A stretch of DNA of 64,000 nucleotides. It comes from Klenkia sesuvii. Its GTDB lineage: Bacteria > Actinomycetota > Actinomycetes > Mycobacteriales > Geodermatophilaceae. Position 1 is the first letter of the stretch. Each line of letters starts with the position of its first letter. The position numbers were made by a program, and so were the translations under genes. Below, in pieces: positions 57,559 to 64,000 of this stretch. The stretch spans positions 106,566 through 170,565 of the forward strand of contig NZ_JBAPLU010000009.1 in the NCBI RefSeq assembly GCF_037083825.1. Reading direction: 5' to 3'. The notes beneath the pieces were generated by a model. It did no database searches. It was not told where the DNA came from and worked only from the letters and a program-made list of their open reading frames with translations.

Positions 57559-58410
57559 GTGGCGAACGTCCTCTCGATCCAGTCCCACGTGGCCTACGGG
57601 CACGTCGGCAACGCCTCCGCGGTGTTCCCCCTGCAGCGCCTCGGGCACGAGGTCTGGCCGGTGCACACGGTGCAGTTCTCCAACCACACCGGCTACGGCT
57701 CGTGGACCGGGCGGGTGTTCGACGGGCAGGCCGTCGACGAGGTCGTCGACGGCATCGCCGCCCGCGGCGTCCTGGGCACGTGCGACGCCGTGCTGTCGGG
57801 CTACCTGGGCTCGGCCGACATCGGGCACGCCGTCGTCGGCACCGTCGCCCGGGTGCGCGCGGCCAACCCCGCGGCCGTCTACTGCTGCGACCCGGTCATC
57901 GGCGACGTGGGCCGCGGGGTGTTCGTCCGCCCGGGCATCGCGGAGTTCATGCGGGACGTCGCCGTCCCGGCCGCCGACCTGGTCACCCCCAACCACTTCG
58001 AGCTCGACCTGCTCACCGGCCGGACGACGACCACCCTCCCGCAGGTGCGCGACGCCGTCGCCGCCCTGCAGGCGACCGGGCCGCGGGTCGTCCTGGTCAC
58101 CAGCCTCGACGTCGAGGACACCCCCGAGGACGCCGTGGACCTGCTCGCCGCGGCGGACGGCCGGGCCTGGCGGGTGCGCACCCCCGAGCTGGGCCTGTCG
58201 GTCAACGGTGCCGGCGACGCGGTTGCTGCGCTGTTCCTGGCGCACTGGATGTCCACCGGGTCGGCCACCGCGGCGCTGGGGGCGGCGGCGTCGTCGGTGT
58301 TCGGGCTGCTGCGGATGACCGCCGAGGCGGGCAGCCGGGAGATCCTGACGGTGGCCGCGCAGGAGGAGTTCGTCGCCCCCAGCCGCACCTTCGAGGTGGT
58401 CGAGGTCTGA
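57559..58410 (+). CDS. pdxY: Pyridoxal kinase
   Basis: A 283-aa ribokinase-fold enzyme that makes pyridoxal phosphate from pyridoxal and ATP in vitamin B6 salvage. Start: LSIQSHVAYGHVGNASAVFP. Substrate loop: VQFSNHTGYGSW. Then YCCDPVIGD, VTPNHFELDLLTG and the catalytic NGAGDAVAALFLAH (Asp). Length and motif order match PdxY. GTG 57559 sits 8 bases from TAGGGT and lacks a ribosome site, so leaderless transcription is likely and it is separate from the sortase operon. Confidence 0.94.
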   Translation: MANVLSIQSHVAYGHVGNASAVFPLQRLGHEVWPVHTVQFSNHTGYGSWTGRVFDGQAVDEVVDGIAARGVLGTCDAVLSGYLGSADIGHAVVGTVARVRAANPAAVYCCDPVIGDVGRGVFVRPGIAEFMRDVAVPAADLVTPNHFELDLLTGRTTTTLPQVRDAVAALQATGPRVVLVTSLDVEDTPEDAVDLLAAADGRAWRVRTPELGLSVNGAGDAVAALFLAHWMSTGSATAALGAAASSVFGLLRMTAEAGSREILTVAAQEEFVAPSRTFEVVEV

Positions 58411-58438
58411 GCGGGTCGACGCGGCCGGGAGGAGGCCC

Positions 58439-59674
58439 GTGACCGCACGGACCCCCCGCACCCCGACCACCGCCGCGCCGACCACCCCCGCGGCCCGCGC
58501 CGTCGTCGCCGCGTTCTGCCTGCTGGTCGCCGCCACCCAGGTGCTGTGGCTGACCTTCTCCCCGGTCACCGCGGAGTCGGCCCGTGCCCTCGACGTCGGC
58601 ACCGGTGCGATCGCCAACCTGGCCGCGGTCAACCCGCTCGTGTTCGTGCTGCTGGCGCTGCCCGCCGGCCGCTGGCTGGACCGGGCGCTCGTGCCGGCGC
58701 TCGCCGCGGGCGCCGCGCTGACCGTCGGCGGCGCCGTGGTGCGGGCCCTGGTCGTGGACTCCTACGCCGTCGTGCCGGCCGGGCAGGCGCTCCTCTCGCT
58801 CGGCCAACCCCTGGTGCTCGGGGCCACCACCGCCGTCGCCGTCCGGTACGTCTCCCCCGCCGGCCGCACCGCGGCCATCGCCGCGGCCAGCGCGGGCCAG
58901 TTCGTCGGCATCCTCGTCGCCGCCCTGGTCGCCCAACCGGTGGTCGACGCGGTCGGGGTGGGCGGGTTGCTGCGCGCCGAGGCCGTCGGGGTGGCGGTCG
59001 TGGGGCTGCTGTTCGTCGTCCTGGCCCGGCGGGTCGCGCCCCGGCAAGCTGCGGGAGCGGCGACGGGGACGGCGGTCGCTCCGGGCGCGCCGCTCCCCGG
59101 GCTCCGCCCCGACCGGCTCCTGGTGGGGCTCGCGGTCGTGCTCTTCGTCGGTGTCGGGGTGTTCAACGCGGTGGCGACCTGGCTGGACGCCGTCCTCGAC
59201 GACCTCGGCGCGCCCGGCCGGGCCGGGCTGCTCATCGCCGCGACGACCGCCGCCGGCATCGTCGGCGCCGCGCTGCTCCCGACCCTGGCCGCGGCCCGCG
59301 ACCGCCGGCGGGCCGTCCTGGTAGCGGCCGCGCTGACCAGCACAGGCGGGTTCGCGACGGCGGCGGCCGTCCCTGCCCCGGCCGCGGCCACGGCCCTGGC
59401 CGTCGTCCTGCCGCTGATCGGCTTCGTGCTCCTCGCCGGCCTGCCGGTCGCCCTGGAGTGGGCCGAGCTGCACGTCGGCGCGGACCGCGCGGCGCGGGCC
59501 ACCAGCCTCCTGCTGCTGGCCGGCAATGCCGGCGGGGTCGTGCTGGTGCTGCTGGTCGAGCTGGCCGGGGGCAGGGCCCGCCCGACGCTGGTGGTGCTGG
59601 CGCTGCTCGGCCTGCCGGCACTGGTCGCCGGGTTCACGCTGCCCCGACGGGCCGGGTCGGATCAGTCCTCGTAG
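58439..59674 (+). CDS. MFS transporter
   Basis: 411 aa, about 12 hydrophobic helices. TM1 ends TFSPVTAESARALDVGTGAI; the motif-A-like loop is LALPAGRWLDRALV. GTG 58439 is preceded by GGGAGGAGGCCC. The frame runs 13 bases into the convergent TIGR03943 gene (stops overlap tail to tail). Substrate unknown; it might belong with the pyridoxal kinase upstream (28-base gap). Confidence 0.87.
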   Translation: MTARTPRTPTTAAPTTPAARAVVAAFCLLVAATQVLWLTFSPVTAESARALDVGTGAIANLAAVNPLVFVLLALPAGRWLDRALVPALAAGAALTVGGAVVRALVVDSYAVVPAGQALLSLGQPLVLGATTAVAVRYVSPAGRTAAIAAASAGQFVGILVAALVAQPVVDAVGVGGLLRAEAVGVAVVGLLFVVLARRVAPRQAAGAATGTAVAPGAPLPGLRPDRLLVGLAVVLFVGVGVFNAVATWLDAVLDDLGAPGRAGLLIAATTAAGIVGAALLPTLAAARDRRRAVLVAAALTSTGGFATAAAVPAPAAATALAVVLPLIGFVLLAGLPVALEWAELHVGADRAARATSLLLLAGNAGGVVLVLLVELAGGRARPTLVVLALLGLPALVAGFTLPRRAGSDQSS

Positions 59675-60360
59675 CCGTCGGCCGGCGGGTCGACCGGGGT
59701 GACCGTCACCGGCCGCAGCGCCGGCTCCGGGTAGCCGAGCGAGGGGTGCGGCAGCGAGGGGGTGTACTCCCCCACCACCTCCACCCACTGGTCGGCGGCG
59801 CCCGGCACGTCCCCGGCGAGCACGACCTGGACGGCGGTCGCGTCGGCGGCGCAGCAGGCGATGCGGATGCGCGAGACGTACCACCCGCCGCCCTCCCGCG
59901 GGGACAGGAAGCCGACCAGCCGGATCGAGCGGCCCTGCAGCGGGGTGGTGTCGCCCTGCTGAGTGCGCACGGCGTACCCCGACAGCGTCATCGTGCGGTG
60001 GGTCTCCCCCGGGTCGTCGGCCCCGATGCCCAGGGGAGCATCGCCCTCCAGGGGCGCCACCACCGGGGCGGCCTGGCGCTGCGCGGTGAACGACCCCAGC
60101 GGGCCCGGGGCCACCACCAGCAGGACGGCGACCGGCGCCAGCAGCAGCCACGCCACGGACAGGCCCGGGTGCCCGTCGTCGGCACCGGGCCGGGACCGCA
60201 CCACCCCGACCGCCCCGACGGCCAGCACGAGCGCCCCGGCGAGCACCAGCAGCGGCCGGAACCCGGCCTGCACGTAGGCCAGGTACCCCTGCCCCAGCGA
60301 CACCCGCAGGGTCACCCCGCCCAGCAGGACCAGCAGCAGGTGCTGGGTCAGCCGGTTCAC
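59662..60360 (-). CDS. TIGR03943-family permease partner
   Basis: 232 aa. Three N-terminal TM helices precede a soluble domain with GRSIRLVGFLSPREGG and SRIRIACCAADATAVQVVL (paired Cys), the hallmark of the TIGR03943 family. GTG 60360 overlaps the permease stop (GTGA). Members always travel with a DUF318-type permease; the complex probably moves a small solute or metal complex. The Zur-like box upstream of the pair suggests zinc involvement. Confidence 0.9.
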   Translation of the reverse strand: MNRLTQHLLLVLLGGVTLRVSLGQGYLAYVQAGFRPLLVLAGALVLAVGAVGVVRSRPGADDGHPGLSVAWLLLAPVAVLLVVAPGPLGSFTAQRQAAPVVAPLEGDAPLGIGADDPGETHRTMTLSGYAVRTQQGDTTPLQGRSIRLVGFLSPREGGGWYVSRIRIACCAADATAVQVVLAGDVPGAADQWVEVVGEYTPSLPHPSLGYPEPALRPVTVTPVDPPADGYED

Positions 60361-61355
60361 AGCAGCCACCAGCCGACCAGCGACGCCGCGGCCACCGCCA
60401 CCACGAACGTCGTCGGGGCGAACCGCACCGCGAACCGGCGACCGAACGTGCCGGTCTGCAGCGCGACCAGCTTGACGTCGACGGCCGGGCCCACCACCAG
60501 GAACGCCAACCGCGCGGTGAGGGAGAACGACGTGAGACCGGCCGCGACGAACGCGTCGGCCTCCGAGCAGATGGCCAGCAGCACCGCCAGGGCGGCCAGC
60601 ACCAGCACGGCGAGCAGGGGTTCGGCGGCCACCGCGTCGAGCCACGCCCGCGGCACCACGACGTTCAGCGTGGCCGCGGTCAGCCCACCGACCACCAGGA
60701 AACCCCCGGCGTGCACCAGGTCGTGCTGGACGACCGCCAGGAACGCGGCGGCCCGCGAGGTCCCCGGGGCGTGGTCGTGGCGGGGTGGCAGCTGCAACCA
60801 GCGCCCGCGGCCGAACGCCGTCCACAGCCAGCCCATCACCAGCGCGACCGCCAGCGAGGCGACGAACCGGGCCACGACCACCTCGGGGTCGTCGGGGAAG
60901 GCGACCGCGGTGGCCACGAGCACCACCGGGTTGATCGCGGGCGCGGACAGCAGGAAGGCCAGCGCCGCCGCGGGGGTGACCCCCCGGCGGACCAGGCTGC
61001 CGGCCACCGGCACCGACGCGCACTCGCAGCCGGGCAGCACCAGCCCGGCGGCGCCGGCCACCGGCACCGCGAGGCCGGGCCGGCGAGGCAGGGCCCGGGC
61101 GAAGAACGACGGCGGCACCAGGGTGCTGATCGCGGCCGACAGCAGCACCCCGAGCACCAGGAACGGCAGCGCCTGCAGGCACACGGCGACGAACACGGTC
61201 GACCACGCCTGCACGGCCGGCACGTCGAACACCCCGGGGAAGGCGAAGCGGGCCGCGACGACCACCAGCAGCAGGCCGACGAGCACGTCGGTGGACCGCA
61301 CCCGAGGGGCCGTGACCTGCGCCTCCGTCTGCACCCCGCCCCCTACCGTGAACAT
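60357..61355 (-). CDS. DUF318/ArsP-type permease
   Basis: 332 aa with about eight TM helices. It has the conserved GLVLPGCECASVPVAGSLVR (about residue 95) and LAFLLSAPAINPVVLVAT segments, followed by SEADAFVAAGL and GPAVDVKLVAL. ATG 61355 overlaps the Zur-like box. It forms a two-gene operon with the TIGR03943 gene and is divergent from the DUF1490-ATPase operon. Substrate inferred only from context. Confidence 0.88.
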   Translation of the reverse strand: MFTVGGGVQTEAQVTAPRVRSTDVLVGLLLVVVAARFAFPGVFDVPAVQAWSTVFVAVCLQALPFLVLGVLLSAAISTLVPPSFFARALPRRPGLAVPVAGAAGLVLPGCECASVPVAGSLVRRGVTPAAALAFLLSAPAINPVVLVATAVAFPDDPEVVVARFVASLAVALVMGWLWTAFGRGRWLQLPPRHDHAPGTSRAAAFLAVVQHDLVHAGGFLVVGGLTAATLNVVVPRAWLDAVAAEPLLAVLVLAALAVLLAICSEADAFVAAGLTSFSLTARLAFLVVGPAVDVKLVALQTGTFGRRFAVRFAPTTFVVAVAAASLVGWWLL

Positions 61356-61363
61356 CGTTCCCA
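61349..61363. promoter_or_regulatory. Zur/Fur-like operator between permease and DUF1490 operons
   Basis: TGAACATCGTTCCCA has GAAC/GTTC symmetry about its centre and matches 11 of 15 bases of the actinobacterial Zur site TGAAAATCATTTTCA as I recall it. It overlaps the permease start codon (61353-61355). TACCGT at 61365-61370 next to it may be the -10 of the rightward operon. Confidence 0.45.
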
Positions 61364-61416
61364 CTACCGTGGTCGCGCACAGCCTCGCACGACCGTCGAC
61401 GAACCAGGAGCGTCCC

Positions 61417-61728
61417 GTGGCCGAGACCAGCAAGTCCCGCACGTCCCGCACCGGGGGCCTGCTCCGCAAGGCCGCCGGCACCGTCGCCACCGGCGTGGTC
61501 GGGGTCGTGGTCGTCCGCGCCGCCGAGGGCGGCGACGCCGGCAGCCTGCCGAAGAAGGTCGCCGTCGCGGCCACCAAGCTCGGCATCCTGGGCGCCCGTC
61601 GCGCCGAGAAGGTCGTGGAGAAGACCCGGCTGGCCGCCGGCGACGTCCGGGCGCAGGCCTACGCCGACCTCGGCGAGCAGGCTCCCCCGCCGGCCGACCG
61701 GTCCGCCGGGCACGACCACAGCCACTGA
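61417..61728 (+). CDS. DUF1490 / PacL-like protein
   Basis: 103 aa with a short hydrophobic segment (TVATGVVGVVVVRAA, residues 21-35), a basic helical middle (KKVAVAATKLGILGARRAEK) and a His/Asp tail (GHDHSH). This is the layout of PacL1 (Rv3269). PacL proteins form membrane platforms with P-ATPases of M. tuberculosis and bind zinc through a C-terminal Asp/His motif. Its TGA shares one base with the ATPase ATG. GTG 61417 has CAGGAGCGTCCC. Confidence 0.9.
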   Translation: MAETSKSRTSRTGGLLRKAAGTVATGVVGVVVVRAAEGGDAGSLPKKVAVAATKLGILGARRAEKVVEKTRLAAGDVRAQAYADLGEQAPPPADRSAGHDHSH

Positions 61729-63905
61729 TGCCCGCGCCGGCCGAGGCCCAGCAGCAGGGCTCGTCCCCCACCCTGGTCGCCGACGCCGGCGGACGGGTGC
61801 GGCTGCACGCCCCCTGGCTGGTCGGCTCGCCCTCCCGCGCGGTCGTCGTGGAGGACGCGCTCGACGACGTGCCCGGGGTGCTCGCCGTCCAGGCCTTCCC
61901 CGTCACCGGCCACGTGGTGGTCTGGGCCGCGCCCGACACCGACCGGGACACCGTCCTGGCGGCGGTGTCGGCCGCCGCGCAGCGCCCGGCCGACGTCCCG
62001 GTGGCCCGCGCGCCCCGCTCGGCCGACGTCGGCAACGGCGAGCTGCTGCGCATCGCCGTCGGCGGCGCGGCGCTGGTGCTGCTCGGCGTCCGCCGCTACG
62101 TGCTCGGCCGCCCGCCCGTGCTGTCCGGGCAGAGCCGGCTGGCGGCCACCGCCGTCACGATCTTCACCGGCTACCCGTTCATGAAGGGCGCGGTCGGCGC
62201 GCTGACCGGCAAGCGGACGGCGGGCACCGACGCCCTGGTGACCGCGGCGACCATCGCCAGCCTGCTGCTGCGCGAGAACGTCGTGGCGCTCACCGTGCTG
62301 TGGCTGCTCAACATCGGCGAGTGGCTGCAGGACCTCACGCTGCGCCGCACCCGCAACGCCATCTCGGCGCTGCTGGCCGGCACCGAGTCCACCGCCTGGG
62401 TCATCGTCCCCGGCGAGGGCGGCGAGCCCGACGTGGAGCGCCAGGTCGACCTGGGGAGGCTGCGGGTCGGCGACCTGGTCGTGGTGCACGAGCAGGCCAC
62501 CGTCGCCGTCGACGGCACGGTCGTGGAGGGTGAGGGCGTGGTCGACCAGGCCGCGATCACGGGCGAGCCGCTGCCGGTCACCGTGCGAGCCGGGGCCACC
62601 GTGCACGCCGGGTCGGTCAACCTGCGCGGGCGCATCGTGGTGCGTGCCTCGGCCACCGGCACCGACACCGCCATCGGCCGGATCATCGCCCGCGTCGAGC
62701 AGGCCCAGGACGACCGGGCCCCGATCCAGACCGTCGGGGACGAGTTCTCCCGCCGCTTCGTGCCGGCCTCCTTCGCGCTGGCCGCGCTCACCTGGCTGGT
62801 GACCCGCGACGTCCGCCGGGCCATGACGATGCTGCTGGTGGCCTGCCCCTGCGCGGTGGGGCTGTCCACGCCGACCGCGGTCAGCGCGGCGATCGGCAAC
62901 GGGGCCTCGCGCGGGGTGCTCATCAAGGGTGGCGCGCACCTGGAGGCCGCCGGCCGGGTCGACGCGGTGGTGTTCGACAAGACCGGCACGCTGACGGTCG
63001 GGCGCCCGGTGGTCACCAACGTGGTCTCCTTCGCCCCCGACTGGACCCCCGAGCAGGTGCTGGGCTACGCGGCGTCCTCGGAGATCCACTCCCGCCACCC
63101 GCTGGCCCAGGCCGTGATCCGCTCCACCGAGGAGCGGCACGTCTTCATCCCGCCGCACGAGGAGTGCGAGGTGCTGCTCGGGCTGGGCATGCGCACCCAG
63201 GCCGACGGCCGCGTGCTGCTGCTGGGCAGCGAGGCGCTCATGGCGGCCGAGGACGTGCCGGTGCCCGACGCCGCCGTCCGCTGGCTGGCCGACCTGCGCG
63301 CGCAGACCGAGACCCCGTTGCTGCTGGCCGTCGACGGCGAGCTGGTCGGGCTGATAAGCCTGCGCGACGAGATCCGTGCCGAGACGCCCGAGGTCCTGGC
63401 CCGGCTGCGGGCCACCGGGGTGCGCCGCATCGTCATGCTCACCGGCGACCACGCCACCGCGGCCGAGGCGGTGGCCGCGGAGCTGGGCATCGACGAGTGG
63501 CGCGCCGAGGTGCTGCCCGAGGACAAGCAGGACGTCGTCCGGAGCCTGCAGGCCGAGGGCCTGGTCGTCGCGGTCGTGGGCGACGGCACCAACGACGCGC
63601 CGGCCCTGGCCAGCGCCGACATCGGCATCGCCATGGGCGTCTCGGGCACCGACGTCGCCGTCGAGACCGCCGACGTGGCCCTCGTGGGCGACGACCTGCG
63701 GCACCTGCTCGACCTGCGCGACCTCGGTGGGCGCACCCTGCAGATCGTGCGGCAGAACTACGGCATGTCCATCGCGGTCAACGGCGTGGGCCTGCTGGTG
63801 GCCGGTGGTGGCGCGCTCTCCCCGGTGCTGGCCGCGATCCTGCACAACGCCAGCTCGGTGGCGGTGGCGGTCAACAGCGCCCGCCTCGTCCGCTACCGCC
63901 GCTGA
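61728..63905 (+). CDS. P1B-type heavy-metal P-ATPase (CtpC-like)
   Basis: 725 aa. A degenerate metal-binding N-terminus (no CxxC, VEDALDDVPGVLAVQAFP) precedes TM helices, the actuator AITGEPLPV, CPC in ACPCAVGLSTPTA (transport site), the phosphorylated DKTGTLTVG, the HP of SEIHSRHPLAQAV and MLTGDH. GDGTNDAPALASADIG and the last TM NASSVAVAVNSARL follow. CtpC with PacL1 exports zinc in M. tuberculosis; Zn2+, Mn2+ or another divalent metal is possible here. Followed by 95 bases of C-rich and G-rich sequence with no gene. Confidence 0.94.
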   Translation: MPAPAEAQQQGSSPTLVADAGGRVRLHAPWLVGSPSRAVVVEDALDDVPGVLAVQAFPVTGHVVVWAAPDTDRDTVLAAVSAAAQRPADVPVARAPRSADVGNGELLRIAVGGAALVLLGVRRYVLGRPPVLSGQSRLAATAVTIFTGYPFMKGAVGALTGKRTAGTDALVTAATIASLLLRENVVALTVLWLLNIGEWLQDLTLRRTRNAISALLAGTESTAWVIVPGEGGEPDVERQVDLGRLRVGDLVVVHEQATVAVDGTVVEGEGVVDQAAITGEPLPVTVRAGATVHAGSVNLRGRIVVRASATGTDTAIGRIIARVEQAQDDRAPIQTVGDEFSRRFVPASFALAALTWLVTRDVRRAMTMLLVACPCAVGLSTPTAVSAAIGNGASRGVLIKGGAHLEAAGRVDAVVFDKTGTLTVGRPVVTNVVSFAPDWTPEQVLGYAASSEIHSRHPLAQAVIRSTEERHVFIPPHEECEVLLGLGMRTQADGRVLLLGSEALMAAEDVPVPDAAVRWLADLRAQTETPLLLAVDGELVGLISLRDEIRAETPEVLARLRATGVRRIVMLTGDHATAAEAVAAELGIDEWRAEVLPEDKQDVVRSLQAEGLVVAVVGDGTNDAPALASADIGIAMGVSGTDVAVETADVALVGDDLRHLLDLRDLGGRTLQIVRQNYGMSIAVNGVGLLVAGGGALSPVLAAILHNASSVAVAVNSARLVRYRR

Positions 63906-64000
63906 CGATCGGGCGCCACGCGTCGCCCGCCCGCCCCCGCCCCCACCAGCACCCCCACCCCCGCCGGCACCCCCACCCCCCCGGGGGGGGGGGGGGGGGG
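63906..64000. other. C/G-rich tail of the window
   Basis: After the ATPase stop the sequence turns into CCCAC-type tracts and ends with C7 (63976-63982) and G18 (63983-64000). The G run is probably a read artefact at a contig end. Confidence 0.7.

Overview
The window is 64 kb of very GC-rich, gene-dense actinobacterial chromosome. The pointers are many GTG starts, ATGA/GTGA stop-start overlaps, a HrdB/SigA-type primary sigma factor, RNase J, a DUF222-HNH (13E12-type) gene, a DesA3-type desaturase with its reductase, a DUF1490-P-type ATPase pair and a sigma/anti-sigma/sortase cluster. The gene mix (Mn catalase, Nramp transporter, spore-photoproduct-lyase-family protein, LEA-like operon) resembles stress-hardy soil or rock actinobacteria such as Geodermatophilaceae. 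That family guess rests on gene content and style only. I saw no rRNA, tRNA, CRISPR array, insertion sequence or prophage. The last bases (C7 then G18) look like a contig-end artefact.

Layout. 1-6.2 kb: MFS transporter facing the primary sigma factor across a large hairpin; an aldo/keto reductase with its MerR regulator and a recognisable MerR-type promoter; a thioesterase and a short-chain dehydrogenase. 6.2-8 kb: a zinc-ribbon miniprotein and a DUF2252 protein. 8-14.3 kb: a catabolic locus, with amidohydrolase-IclR divergent from CoA-transferase, citryl-CoA-lyase-like protein and intradiol ring-cleavage dioxygenase, plus a convergent exported intradiol dioxygenase. 14.4-16 kb: a diverged family-A DNA polymerase. 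16-24.9 kb: an envelope/desiccation-type operon (LEA-like protein, holin-like protein, DUF3618, a 155-aa unknown, zinc alcohol dehydrogenase), Mn catalase, a soluble kinase divergent from its response regulator, an Nramp transporter behind twin palindromes, and a radical-SAM protein. 25-36.6 kb: acetyltransferases, a CBM48 miniprotein, the desaturase pair with a divergent PucR regulator, an adenylyltransferase-like/methyltransferase frame split by one amber codon, DUF222-HNH, a VOC protein and a second MFS transporter. 36.6-43.2 kb: a GGDEF-EAL protein, an LLM oxidoreductase and a FAD/Fe-S dehydrogenase. 43.3-47 kb: phosphatase, glycolipid-type glycosyltransferase and PPK2 with PHO-box-like repeats, a probable phosphate-starvation module. 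47-54.2 kb: an exported glycosidase-like protein, an oxidoreductase and deaminase, a five-cold-shock-domain protein, a flippase-like membrane protein and RNase J. 54.3-57.5 kb: ECF sigma, anti-sigma, CHRD surface protein and class F sortase. 57.5-63.9 kb: pyridoxal kinase, a third MFS transporter, and a permease pair divergent from a PacL-like/P-type ATPase zinc-efflux pair over a Zur-like box.

Across the window many starts follow an xAnnnT hexamer by only 6-8 bases with no Shine-Dalgarno sequence, suggesting leaderless mRNAs. Genes inside operons tend to carry AGGAG-type sites instead. The strongest candidates for something new are the five-domain cold-shock protein with a 119-bp internal duplication, the amber-split fusion, the Pho-type module, the catabolic locus and the sortase system with a non-canonical sorting signal.
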